Shown here: positions 52,501 to 59,536 of the stretch, piece by piece
How positions within the stretch are numbered: the first letter of the stretch is position 1
Layout of the letters: each line of letters begins with the position of its first letter
Assembly: GCA_910586835.1 (NCBI GenBank)
Contig: CAJUJU010000011.1
Span: 1 to 64,000, forward strand
Direction of reading: 5' to 3'
Origin: an uncultured Acetatifactor sp.
GTDB lineage: Bacteria > Bacillota > Clostridia > Lachnospirales > Lachnospiraceae
Length of the DNA stretch: 64,000 bases
Program-made: the position numbers and the translations under genes
The notes under the pieces: generated by a model
Databases searched by the model: none
The model's input: only the letters and a program-made list of their open reading frames with translations
Told to the model about the DNA's origin: nothing

Positions 52501-54484
52501 ATACGTCCGCAAAAAGGCCTCTGCCCCCCAGCTCAAACTGTCCGTTTGCCGCCGTTCCACGCATGGCGGACAACGTCAGCTCCGGCGGCTTGGCCGGTGC
52601 ATCCGTACTGAATTCAATCCTGTCATAGTAACACCATGGCGCATTGGATATGATCTCGAAGGTATGCTCACCCTGTGCAAGAGAAAGGGCACCAACGAAA
52701 TTCCCTGTAGCGGCATCCCGCAGCTGTGCCGCATACCAGCCGGGAGCCGTACCCTCCGGCACCTTCAGCAGATAGGAGCCCGCCGCGCCGCCGTCTATGG
52801 TAATGGTGTCGGTTCCGCTGTTTCCTGTCCGGCTTCCCACATAGACACGCACATAATAGTTTCCTGCCTGGTCCAGCACTACCCTGCCGGATATGCTTCC
52901 CTGGGTTCCCTGATTTCTCAGCGCAGCCCCGCCGCTGACCTGGCTGAAGTTTCCGTCCCCGTCCCCGGGCTGCAGGCCGCCGGTATAAGTACAGTTTTCC
53001 GCCTCCACCGACGAAAAAGGATTCTCCGGCGGCGTGTCGCCGCCCTCCTCTTTCACAAACCGGAAGCTGTCTATATAGCACCAAAAGGCCGTCCCTGTGG
53101 TCAAGGTGACAGTGATATCCCCCGCCTCCAAAGCCACGCCTTCCGCAACGGTTCCTTCCGTCAGCGGCAGATTCCCGGCAAGACCACTGCCTGTTACCTG
53201 CACCGGATAAGCATTTCCGCTTATTGTAAGCTGTGCCGTTCCGGAATCTCCGCCCTTTGCCGCCGTCCTGGCTGTAATTTTATAGTTCCCTGCCTCGGGC
53301 ACAGAAAGGGTGTAGGTATAGCTGTTTTCGCCCGTCAGACGCAGCGCCATTTCATCCGTAAGTGTGTCCGCAAAAAGTCCCGCACCTGCCAGGGCAAACT
53401 GGCTGTTCGCCGCCCTTCCCCGAACCGCGGACAAACTCAGCTCCGGCAATGCCGGAGGCTGAGACGGGGCATCCGTACTGAACTCGATCCTGTCATAATA
53501 GCACCAGGCCGCATTGGACGTGATCTCAAAGGTATGTACTCCCTGTGCTAGGGAAAGCGCCCCCGCCGGACTTCCGTCAGCCACATTCCGAAGCTCCGCT
53601 GCATGCCAGCCCTGCGCCGTGTTCTCCGGCACCATCAGCAGATAAGTGCCCGCCGCTCCGCCGTCTATGGTGATGGTGTCGGTTCCGCTGTTATCCTTCA
53701 GGCTTCCCACATAGACCCGCACATAATAGTTTCCCGGCTGGCCCAGCACCACTCTGCCGGATATGGTTCCCTGACTGCCTTGGTTTCTCAGCGCAGCCCC
53801 TCCGCTTACCTGACTGAAGTTTCCGTCCCCGTCTCCGGACTGCAGACCGGTAAAGGTACTGTTTTCCGCCTCCACCGACGAAAAGGGTTCCTCCATCCTC
53901 GTCAGCACAAACTTGTCAAAATAGCACCAGTGAGCATCCTCCGCCGCATCTCCCTGCATGGAAATATAAATCGTGTGATCTCCTGCCGTCAGATCCAGAA
54001 TGCCGGCTTCTGCGCCCTCCGCATAGGCATTCAGCAGCGGAACCTCCGTGGGACTGCCGCAGCTTTCCGGCACATAAAGATAGCCTTCCGTACTGTCAAC
54101 ATTCAAACGCAGAAATCCCTTGTTTCCCGCAAGACTGGCCGCATACCCCTTCACCAGATACCGCCCGTCCTCCGGTATGGAGACCGTGTAATTGCACCAT
54201 CCCCAACTGCCGAATCGGATTCCCCTGCCGCCGCTCCAGTCCGCGCTGTCCCAGCCGTTGCCTCCGAAATCATTCTCAGCCGCCCAGAGGTCACCTGCGT
54301 TGGAGCCTGCGTTATAGTTTTCCGCCTCCACCACAATGACATCCGTGGCAATCGCCGTCCCCGTGTCAGGAGCCGCCAACGTCACAGAGGAAAATATGGG
54401 ATCCGCCGCCAGACCGATTACAACAAGGACTGCCAACGCTCTTTTCAGGATGTTTTTCTTTTCGTATCTCGGCTTTGTCTTCAT
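49580..54484 (-). CDS. Giant surface protein with eight carbohydrate-binding-like modules
   Basis: 1634 residues. A signal peptide (about 1-38) is followed by a chain of ~130-150-residue beta modules, each closing with a W-x-Y-x-D-type strand: 45-197 (WCYFDKFVL), 200-338 (WCYYDRIEF), 347-478 (WCYIDSFRF), 490-629 (WCYYDRIEF), 636-766 (WCYVDSFAF), 783-935 (WCYVDSIRF), 946-1084 (WCYYDTLEL), then 1163-1303 and 1385-1522 (WGYACYDSF; WGYCAYDAL), with helical linkers at about 1085-1160 and 1310-1378. A stalk, one transmembrane helix (about 1601-1621) and an RRRRRNR stop-transfer end the protein. The modules look like CBM6/CBM35-type jelly rolls. No catalytic domain is seen; it is likely a cell-surface glycan-binding antenna. 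Confidence 0.8.
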   Translation of the reverse strand: MKTKPRYEKKNILKRALAVLVVIGLAADPIFSSVTLAAPDTGTAIATDVIVVEAENYNAGSNAGDLWAAENDFGGNGWDSADWSGGRGIRFGSWGWCNYTVSIPEDGRYLVKGYAASLAGNKGFLRLNVDSTEGYLYVPESCGSPTEVPLLNAYAEGAEAGILDLTAGDHTIYISMQGDAAEDAHWCYFDKFVLTRMEEPFSSVEAENSTFTGLQSGDGDGNFSQVSGGAALRNQGSQGTISGRVVLGQPGNYYVRVYVGSLKDNSGTDTITIDGGAAGTYLLMVPENTAQGWHAAELRNVADGSPAGALSLAQGVHTFEITSNAAWCYYDRIEFSTDAPSQPPALPELSLSAVRGRAANSQFALAGAGLFADTLTDEMALRLTGENSYTYTLSVPEAGNYKITARTAAKGGDSGTAQLTISGNAYPVQVTGSGLAGNLPLTEGTVAEGVALEAGDITVTLTTGTAFWCYIDSFRFVKEEGGDTPPENPFSSVEAENCTYTGGLQPGDGDGNFSQVSGGAALRNQGTQGSISGRVVLDQAGNYYVRVYVGSRTGNSGTDTITIDGGAAGSYLLKVPEGTAPGWYAAQLRDAATGNFVGALSLAQGEHTFEIISNAPWCYYDRIEFSTDAPAKPPELTLSAMRGTAANGQFELGGRGLFADVSTDSAVLRLTGDNSFTYTLHVPETGNYRITSRTAGKSGNAGTAYLMINGNIYPVAVSDSGLSEGLPLVEGTVAESVALEAGDVTVTLTTGTAYWCYVDSFAFAKTGDSQEPDEHPDDRPEGTLVLEAAAGQIQPAEGGLPIAGLSTGDGNFPNPENKVYLRLYSGGPEAVTRVGYELKTPEGGGNYKVIVRMGTIGQDNGRNEILVNGTSYYVTMPAKENGKQEEIQWFDLELTDRFGNRAGALPLSGDKTEIQLIHRGGSGAEWCYVDSIRFEISDEKKGEINGLRTEAEAGWFVSGKGSGAVYTTGDGNFTASGGQGIRMLGGPAEVKYTLTVPERGWYLPYAGVSSRADNSGRDRLKVGETENYVTIPVGIAPDRREITWQTQSGETATPVWLERGECELTLTYESAAWCYYDTLELRQVKLTKLEELNAAIDALPGPEQITREQMSDFLEILGAMEMYEAMAELYNWEKPDDARRAKLLLCKARLAALDADPDAPAGRYQYEWEDGIPGGNTAVVKAGGAMSSADGGSYVYLFDGTMTLYFYVPRAGKYHMYFKSAADDPKAGDKCELLVLNGGVNYLYTPAGHSGEWQTSRMGRERYVNGTLAPWAPAGGYWLNEGWNAIVLQAKWGYACYDSFFIEPANGYLYDGWYYSSEVENLVEELPQWDQATWPDYGRVWQAYRAYQTLSADEKTYVHNRDKLLMTKAKLDALWHWPDAPEGTLWYELEDGQLFGNTAVGTDEKAYGSYTGGGYAYLFDNSMRCEVYVPDTQTYDLYLRGGREPESDKCDYVRVNGQEFLTAIPAGAKEWQTAAVGLEAYEDGKPKAAMPVGGIWLYKGWNQVDICANWGYCAYDALIVMPGTGSQAGSGENGAPYSREAALQTAYVGPGWEVETEESILWQPMYSGETSMLRSEVQVVRREEEKTDLSGDGERASGWKYVPGAAAAVLGAAAVAAGIVLRRRRRNRSGEGDL
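52598..53887 (-). repeat. Tandem duplication of a two-module block in the giant surface gene
   Basis: Residues about 200-489 and 490-766 are near copies (SSVEAEN, then DGDGNFSQVSGGAALRNQG and TDTITIDGGAAG in both). The repeat unit is about 289 codons, 867 bp. The interval given spans from the first A module to the end of the second A module. Confidence 0.8.
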
Positions 54485-54509
54485 CTGTTTTTCCGCCTCC
54501 GCTCTGCTT

Positions 54510-55427
54510 TCAGTCCTCCCGCACCCCGCCGGAGCTCTCGTTTCCTTCCCCCGGTTCCATGCGAAGATAGACCGTTGGAGTCACTCCCATCACCCTCCTG
54601 AACGCCTTGGAAAAGGACTGCAGGCTCTCATAATTCAGTATTTCCGCCACCTTTGTCACCGTATAGTCGTCATACCGCAGCAGCCGTCTTGCACGCTCTA
54701 TCTTTTTCTGGCTGATGTATTTCTGCAGAGTCACACCCGTCACCCGGGAAAACACATGGGACAGATAGGTGTAATTGTATCCCATGGCCTGTGCAATCTC
54801 CCGCACCCCGCCGATGGTCTCTATATTTTTATCCACATACTGGATGATTTTGTACACCTCCGCGCTGACGGAACGGTTTGCCCGGCTTGTGGTCATCAGG
54901 GAGCTGTTTACCGCCATAAAATTGCGCACCGCCTGTATGACAATCTGTTCACAATATCCCCGCAGCATAACCGGCCAGAAATCCGCCTTGGTATACAGCT
55001 CACTGACGGCATGCATCAGGGAGGACATCATGTCGTTTCGGTCTCCCGACAGAATATAGGGCTCCTGATAGCAATTCTGAAGGGCCTCCATATCGGGGGA
55101 ATCCGGTGCTGCATGAAACCGAAAACCGATATAGGCAAACCGCAGAATATCCCGTTCCGATGCCCGGATGGAGTGCAGATGCCCCATGGAACACATCAGC
55201 ACATCCCCCTCCTTCAGCGGCACCTGCACTCTGTCAATACAGCTGTATCCGGAGCCGGAAATCACATAGGTAATCTCATTCACATACTGCTCATGCTCTT
55301 CGATCAGATACCCGTACTCGCAGGATATCTCTCCCAGCTGGTACAGATCCACAATCCCGCAGGATAAAGGTGTGTCCCAGAATTCATTGTCAAAATGAAA
55401 TTGTTTTCCTAATTTTCCCTCTTCCAT
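54510..55427 (-). CDS. AraC-family regulator of the large operon
   Basis: 305 residues from the ATG at 55427 (AAGGA just upstream; a GTG at 55457 is less likely). The N-terminal half is a cupin sensor domain (YVISGSGYSCIDRVQVPLKE; GDVLMCSMGHLHSIRASERD). The C-terminal ~100 residues have both AraC helix-turn-helix units (VREIAQAMGYNYTYLSHVFS; VAEILNYESLQSFSKAFRRV). AraC proteins of this shape bind a sugar and activate sugar operons. It is the second gene of the 13-gene operon and may act at the conserved element at 56409-56444 and at 31160-31195 (inference). Confidence 0.92.
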   Translation of the reverse strand: MEEGKLGKQFHFDNEFWDTPLSCGIVDLYQLGEISCEYGYLIEEHEQYVNEITYVISGSGYSCIDRVQVPLKEGDVLMCSMGHLHSIRASERDILRFAYIGFRFHAAPDSPDMEALQNCYQEPYILSGDRNDMMSSLMHAVSELYTKADFWPVMLRGYCEQIVIQAVRNFMAVNSSLMTTSRANRSVSAEVYKIIQYVDKNIETIGGVREIAQAMGYNYTYLSHVFSRVTGVTLQKYISQKKIERARRLLRYDDYTVTKVAEILNYESLQSFSKAFRRVMGVTPTVYLRMEPGEGNESSGGVRED

Positions 55428-55458
55428 CTTTTCCTTATCACAAGTTATACCAGTCACC

Positions 55459-56298
55459 TTATCCCGGCAGCTTCACCCAGGTATCAGGTTGTTCCATCGC
55501 CTTGTGCCCATACTCCAGAATCGTAATAATCTGCAGAGTCTCCTCCGCCGGAACCCTCGGTATCCTGTCTTCAAAAAAGCCCACCAGCTCACCAATAAAC
55601 TGTTGATAAAAATCGGAGGCTCCCTGGATCACTCTGGCATGATCTCCCTTATAATTGATGGCCACCCCAAAATCACACTCCCAGCCAAGCTGAGTCATTG
55701 TGGCAAACCGTCCGTCGCTGTAGCGAAGGACAAAGCAGGGAGTATCCTTTGCGCCCACATACATTATCTTTTCCACTCCGGCTCCCATCATACAAATAAT
55801 TGGTTCCAGCTGGTGAATTCCATAATTGCCAAACATACCCGGCCCCCGGCTCGCAACGGCTTCGATCCCCTCCTTCTCCACATTTCTGTACTCTCTGGAA
55901 TATCGAAGTGCGGAGGTGGAAAAAAAGGGCGTATTCCCCTTTCGGGCCATCTCAATCAGGTTTTGCGCCGCCTGCCGGCTGACGGCAAAGGTCTTATCCA
56001 CATAGGTAGGCTTACCGCTCCCCAGCGCAAGACTGCAGAGCTCCTCATGCATTTCCGGGTTGTCCGGCGACATGACGATCAGACAGTCGCTCTTCTCAAT
56101 GACTTCTTCCATGGATGAGAGCAGTTCCACTCCCTGTTCCGCACAACACTCTGCATTGGACTTCCCTCCCGTATGCTCTGTCTTTGCCCATGCATATGCA
56201 ATTTCCATGGTTCCCTCGGATGCCTCTCTGATCCACCCGGGATAATTCTCAAAATGATACTGATCCAAATAATAGTCGATTACTCCTATTTTCTTCAT
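55459..56298 (-). CDS. Gfo/Idh/MocA-like oxidoreductase leading the large operon
   Basis: 279 residues from the ATG at 56298 (AAAGGA upstream); a frame reaching 56538 runs through the regulatory region and is not the start. The first strand MKKIGVIDYYLDQYHFENYP replaces the usual GxGxxG motif, so nucleotide binding is atypical, but CLIVMSPDNPEMHEEL, KPTYVDKTFAVSRQAAQNLI and GNYGIHQLEPIICMMG follow the Gfo/Idh/MocA pattern, with Lys in VDKTFA and His in GIHQLEP as catalytic residues. It is shorter than typical (~350). Redox chemistry on an imported sugar is likely; substrate unknown. Confidence 0.75.
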   Translation of the reverse strand: MKKIGVIDYYLDQYHFENYPGWIREASEGTMEIAYAWAKTEHTGGKSNAECCAEQGVELLSSMEEVIEKSDCLIVMSPDNPEMHEELCSLALGSGKPTYVDKTFAVSRQAAQNLIEMARKGNTPFFSTSALRYSREYRNVEKEGIEAVASRGPGMFGNYGIHQLEPIICMMGAGVEKIMYVGAKDTPCFVLRYSDGRFATMTQLGWECDFGVAINYKGDHARVIQGASDFYQQFIGELVGFFEDRIPRVPAEETLQIITILEYGHKAMEQPDTWVKLPG

Positions 56299-56362
56299 GT
56301 TCACTCGTCCTTTCCGCTTTTGTACCCTGGTTTTCATTTGTTTTTCTACAAAAAACAACAGA

Positions 56363-56389
56363 TAAACTGATTGATTTATAGTCAGTTTA
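56363..56389. promoter_or_regulatory. 8-bp dyad at the large-operon promoter
   Basis: TAAACTGA (56363-56370) and TCAGTTTA (56382-56389) are exact inverted repeats with 11 bp between, containing TATAAA on the minus strand. The position fits a repressor covering the -10 region, 65-90 bp upstream of the first gene. Confidence 0.5.
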
Positions 56390-56408
56390 CACAATTTTTC
56401 TTTTTTCA

Positions 56409-56444
56409 AACAGGTTTTCACTTCTGTTATATGTGGTTCCAATT
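56409..56444 (-). promoter_or_regulatory. Conserved 36-bp upstream element, copy 2
   Basis: 32 of 36 positions match 31160-31195, in the same orientation relative to a minus-strand oxidoreductase gene and at a similar distance (111-146 bp). The AACAG-N10-CTGTT dyad is kept in both. Confidence 0.65.
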
Positions 56445-56520
56445 TGCGTTTTTTCCAAGGTCGCAGAATGCTGAGATACGGTAAAATATGATCTGCAAAA
56501 AGATAGTTTTTCCAAAATGT

Positions 56521-56561
56521 GAAAGGCCGGAACTGCAAGTTATCTGCAATTCCAGCCTTTC
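56521..56561 (-). terminator. Hairpin after the VWA gene
   Basis: GAAAGGC-GGAA-TGCA pairs with TGCA-TTCC-GCCTTTC with a few single mismatches, giving a ~17-bp stem with a 7-base loop. A clear T-run is missing. Confidence 0.5.
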
Positions 56562-56634
56562 AAAAACAGGAGGAGAAATCTGTTATTTAACTTATTTTAT
56601 ACTCACCAAAAAATACAACACCTCAGGAAATAGA

Positions 56635-57837
56635 TTATTTGTTCATCATCAGTTTTACCATTGCCTGATTCAGCCCGTCCACGGTGAGCTTATACATGGG
56701 AAACAGCTCCTTCACCGCAGTCTCAGCCTCACGCCAGGGTGCCCGGCCGGGAGCCATCTTGGGATTCAGCCAGACCACCTTCTTGTACTTCCGCTTCACC
56801 AGCTTCAGCCATTCATAACCGCTCAGACCGCCGTTGGGGCCCCGGTAATTTCCCGTGTCGGAATAAAGCTCTTCTGGAGCCATTGCCGCATCTCCCACAA
56901 TGATTACTTTATAATCGCTGTCTATATTCCGGAACATCCATTCCGTATCGATCCAGTCCCCATTTTCACACTCGGGCGTCTTGTAAAGCTTGCTGTAAAT
57001 ACAGTTGTGGAAATAATAGGTCTTCACATCCTTGTAATGATTGGACTTGTGCACCGCCTGGAACAGATCGTTCAGCAAACTGCTGAAGGGGATCATGGTG
57101 CCGCCGGAATCCATGAGCAGCAGAAGCTTCACCGCGTTTTTCCTGGGCTTCTGCATCACAATCTGCAGGCAGCCGCCGTTGTTGCAGGTTTTGTTCACGG
57201 TGCCGTCGATATCCAACTCTGTCTCAGGAATATCAAGCCTGCTGGAAAACTGCCTCAGCTTGCGGAAGGCCAGTTGAAACTGCCTGTTATCCAGCACTCT
57301 GTCGTCCCTGAAATCCCTGTATTTTCTTGCGCCCACAACGGAGAATGCCGACTGATAGCCGGTCTGCCCGCCCACGCGGACACCGCCCACGTTCCCTCCC
57401 ATATTTCCGAAGGAAGTCTTTCCCATGGTACCGATCCAGAAGCTGCCGCCGTTGTGCTCGCTGTCCTGATCCTTCAATCTCTGCTTGAAGGTCTCCTCCA
57501 CCTGTTCCTTATCCACCTGAAGATCTTCCATCTGATTCAGGTGAGATCTGGCCTCCTCATGGGCGAGCTCCATCATATCGGATTTATCCAGCCAACGCAG
57601 CATTTCGCTTCCCACCTCAGTCTCCTTCTGGGCAGGACGGAAGCATTCGTCAAAGGCCATATCAAATTTGTCAAAATCCGTCTCGCTCTTCACCAGGATC
57701 ATCCGGGACACATAGTAAAACCGTGTCAAGGAACTGCCGCACAGCCCCTGATCCAGTGCCTCCTGCATCGTCAGCCATTCCCCCAGTGTGACGTGCAGCC
57801 CCTTCTCCCGCAGTGTCTGAAAAAATTTTATGAACAT
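56635..57837 (-). CDS. VWA-domain protein (CoxE-like)
   Basis: 400 residues. The C-terminal ~170 residues form a von Willebrand A fold with a variant metal-ion site, LLLLMDSGGTMIPF (Asp243; DSGGT in place of DxSxS), and later VIIVGDAAMAPEEL. The N-terminal 200 residues are helical with a Gly-rich loop (GTMGKTSFGNMGGNVGGVRV). CoxE/VWA proteins work with MoxR AAA+ ATPases as chaperone pairs that insert cofactors or remodel complexes; the MoxR partner is encoded 47 bp upstream. The client is not visible in the window. Confidence 0.85.
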   Translation of the reverse strand: MFIKFFQTLREKGLHVTLGEWLTMQEALDQGLCGSSLTRFYYVSRMILVKSETDFDKFDMAFDECFRPAQKETEVGSEMLRWLDKSDMMELAHEEARSHLNQMEDLQVDKEQVEETFKQRLKDQDSEHNGGSFWIGTMGKTSFGNMGGNVGGVRVGGQTGYQSAFSVVGARKYRDFRDDRVLDNRQFQLAFRKLRQFSSRLDIPETELDIDGTVNKTCNNGGCLQIVMQKPRKNAVKLLLLMDSGGTMIPFSSLLNDLFQAVHKSNHYKDVKTYYFHNCIYSKLYKTPECENGDWIDTEWMFRNIDSDYKVIIVGDAAMAPEELYSDTGNYRGPNGGLSGYEWLKLVKRKYKKVVWLNPKMAPGRAPWREAETAVKELFPMYKLTVDGLNQAMVKLMMNK

Positions 57838-57884
57838 CGCGCTTCCTTTCAGATATCTTGCCTGCGTATTACTGTCTGTCCGTA

Positions 57885-58703
57885 CTACACAACAGGATTT
57901 TTCTTTACCAGCTCCAGATCCTCGTCCTTCTTTACCACAACACCGATGAAAGGCAATGCCTGCCTAATCCTGTCCGCGGAAATTCCGCCGATCTGCAGCG
58001 CGTTCACCCAGTCGATCAGCTCTGAAGTACTGGGCTTTTTGCGTATGTCGCGTATGGATCTGATATTGTAAAATACTTCCATGGCATTCTTGAGCAGATT
58101 TTCCTCCACATCCGGAAAATGCACCCTCACAATCTCCTCCATCAGCTCCTGACCGGGAAATTCAATATAGTGAAAAATACACCGCCTCAAAAAGGCATCG
58201 GGCAATTCCTTCTCCGCATTGGAGGTGATGATGACGATAGGACGCTGCTTCGCCTTCACGGTACGCTTGGTCTCGTTGATATAAAATTCCATCTGATCCA
58301 GCTCCCAGAGCAGGTCATTGGGAAACTCAAGATCCGCCTTGTCGATCTCGTCGATCAGAAGCACCACCTGCTCCTCACTGTCAAAAGCTTCGCCCAGCTT
58401 TCCCAGCTTGATATAACGGGCGATGTCGTTGACCCCTTCCTCACCGAACTGTCCGTCGTAAAGACGTTGAATGGTGTCGTAGACATAGAGTCCTTCCTGT
58501 GCCTTTGTGGTCGATTTGATGTTCCAGATGATCAGCTTTTTTCCCAGCGACTTTGCCACCGCCTCCGCCAGCATCGTCTTTCCCGTACCCGGTTCACCCT
58601 TGATCAGCAAAGGCTTTTTCAGTGCAATGGCAATATTCACACTGGCCATCAGTTCCTCGCTGGCCACATATTCTCCTGTTCCCTGAAATCCCTGTCGCTC
58701 CAT
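57885..58703 (-). CDS. MoxR-family AAA+ ATPase
   Basis: 272 residues from the ATG at 58703 (GGGAGGG upstream). Walker A is GEPGTGKT (36-43), Walker B VLLIDEIDKAD (Asp118, Glu119), sensor 1 is VIITSNAEKELP and the arginine-finger region is DAFLRRCIFHYIEFP. MoxR ATPases act as chaperones with VWA partners. It lies between a coiled-coil gene and the VWA gene in one minus-strand unit driven from 59360-59388. Confidence 0.93.
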   Translation of the reverse strand: MERQGFQGTGEYVASEELMASVNIAIALKKPLLIKGEPGTGKTMLAEAVAKSLGKKLIIWNIKSTTKAQEGLYVYDTIQRLYDGQFGEEGVNDIARYIKLGKLGEAFDSEEQVVLLIDEIDKADLEFPNDLLWELDQMEFYINETKRTVKAKQRPIVIITSNAEKELPDAFLRRCIFHYIEFPGQELMEEIVRVHFPDVEENLLKNAMEVFYNIRSIRDIRKKPSTSELIDWVNALQIGGISADRIRQALPFIGVVVKKDEDLELVKKNPVV

Positions 58704-58759
58704 GTTTAGCCCTCCCGTCCCGCCTTTGGCGGACATTCTGTCAATATGATTATGTTACA

Positions 58760-59200
58760 CTATTCGCCGGGGAAAAGCAAGAATTCTTTCTTTCCGCCGC
58801 TTCGCCTTCTCCGCGTTTTTTTCTGCAGCAGACCGCTGTGTTTTTCCACTGTAATTTTTAAATTGTCTACATCCGTCTGCATCGTATCAATCTGATCGGA
58901 ACGCTTTATCCATCTGTCTGCCGCATCCATGAAACACGCCTCAATGGTGTTCAGCCTGGGGATGATATTGTTTTCCAGCTGAACTACCTTGACATATCTG
59001 AGTTCATCAGACAGTTCTTCCGTCTTCTTCTCCAGGCGGTCCAGCCGCACATAGATGGGATTCAGTTTCTCTTCAAACTTTTTTTCAAGCTTTTCCTCGA
59101 GTTTTTCCTCGAGTTTTTCCTCGAGTTTTTCCTCAAGCTTTTCTTCGAGTTTCTGATCCAGCAAATCCGATATTGCCGCTAACATTTCTTTGTCTACCAT
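58760..59200 (-). CDS. Coiled-coil protein with KLEE repeats
   Basis: 146 residues from the ATG at 59200, 9 bases after AAAGGAGGG. Residues about 10-45 are tandem KLEEKLEE heptad-like repeats, followed by a second helical stretch (LDRLEKKTEELSDELRYVKV; DNLKITVEKHSGLLQKK) and a basic tail KKTRRRRSGGKK. No membrane or signal segment. I do not recognise the family. It is the first gene of the MoxR/VWA unit, so it may be an adaptor or scaffold for that ATPase (inference). The encoding DNA is a 12-bp tandem repeat that could vary in number. Confidence 0.65.
   Translation of the reverse strand: MVDKEMLAAISDLLDQKLEEKLEEKLEEKLEEKLEEKLEKKFEEKLNPIYVRLDRLEKKTEELSDELRYVKVVQLENNIIPRLNTIEACFMDAADRWIKRSDQIDTMQTDVDNLKITVEKHSGLLQKKTRRRRSGGKKEFLLFPGE
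59090..59149 (-). repeat. 12-bp tandem repeat (five units) in the coiled-coil gene
   Basis: Units of CTTTTCCTCGAG type (plus strand) follow one another at 59090, 59102, 59114, 59126 and 59138 with one or two changes; each codes for KLEE. A partial sixth unit precedes them. Confidence 0.85.
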
Positions 59201-59359
59201 AAGTATACCCTCCTTTTGTACGATAGGAGAAAGCCGTCCTTTCACCTACCAAATTTAAATGTTATTATGAATTGATGGCGAAAAGCCGGAACACTGCCTC
59301 AACAGTGCATCGCACTGGAAACGTGAATATACGATGTGCGAGATTTAATTCATATGTTT

Positions 59360-59388
59360 ATTATAACATACACTTTGGGGGATTGCAA
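59360..59388 (-). promoter_or_regulatory. Promoter of the coiled-coil/MoxR/VWA unit
   Basis: On the minus strand TTGCAA (59383-59388) and TATAAT (59360-59365) are 17 bp apart, leaving a ~150-base structured leader before the gene. Confidence 0.75.
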
Positions 59389-59405
59389 GTACCAGGACAA
59401 ACATA

Positions 59406-59434
59406 TTGATTTTTTTTTGTTCCCATGATACGAT
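59406..59434 (+). promoter_or_regulatory. Promoter of metF
   Basis: TTGATT (59406-59411) and TACGAT (59429-59434) are 17 bp apart. The transcript would begin near 59441, at the CAGTCCC arm of the leader hairpin. Confidence 0.6.
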
Positions 59435-59440
59435 GAGTAG

Positions 59441-59501
59441 CAGTCCCGACAATTCCATGAATCATTGCACAGAGGGACTGTCGTCGTGTTACGGCGACAA
59501 G
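59441..59501 (+). promoter_or_regulatory. Structured metF leader with competing hairpins
   Basis: CAGTCCC (59441-59447) pairs with GGGACTG (59474-59480). TGTCGTCGT (59479-59487) pairs with ACGGCGACA (59491-59499), sharing bases with the first arm. The two stems exclude each other at their junction. No T-run follows, so any control would be on translation. Class unknown. Confidence 0.35.
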
Positions 59502-59536
59502 TCTGCTGCACATTACCGTTGAAAGGAAACACACTT

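Larger units (their letters stand above)
56299..56634. other. Regulatory region of the large operon
   Basis: No gene. From the operon outward it holds the dyad TAAACTGA/TCAGTTTA (56363-56370, 56382-56389), a possible -10 TATAAA between its arms on the minus strand, the conserved 36-bp element (56409-56444), and a hairpin at 56521-56561 that ends the VWA-gene transcript coming from the right. Confidence 0.6.
59201..59536. other. Divergent regulatory interval between the coiled-coil gene and metF
   Basis: No gene. It contains a minus-strand promoter (59360-59388), a plus-strand promoter (59406-59434) and two structured leaders. The minus-strand leader has CAGTGC-GAT-GCACTG overlapping CACTG-TTGAGG-CAGTG. 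No known metabolite riboswitch was recognised. Confidence 0.6.

Noticed and set aside
59090..59149. CRISPR-like repeat array
   Set aside because: The 12-bp units are contiguous, without spacers, and code for KLEE in frame.
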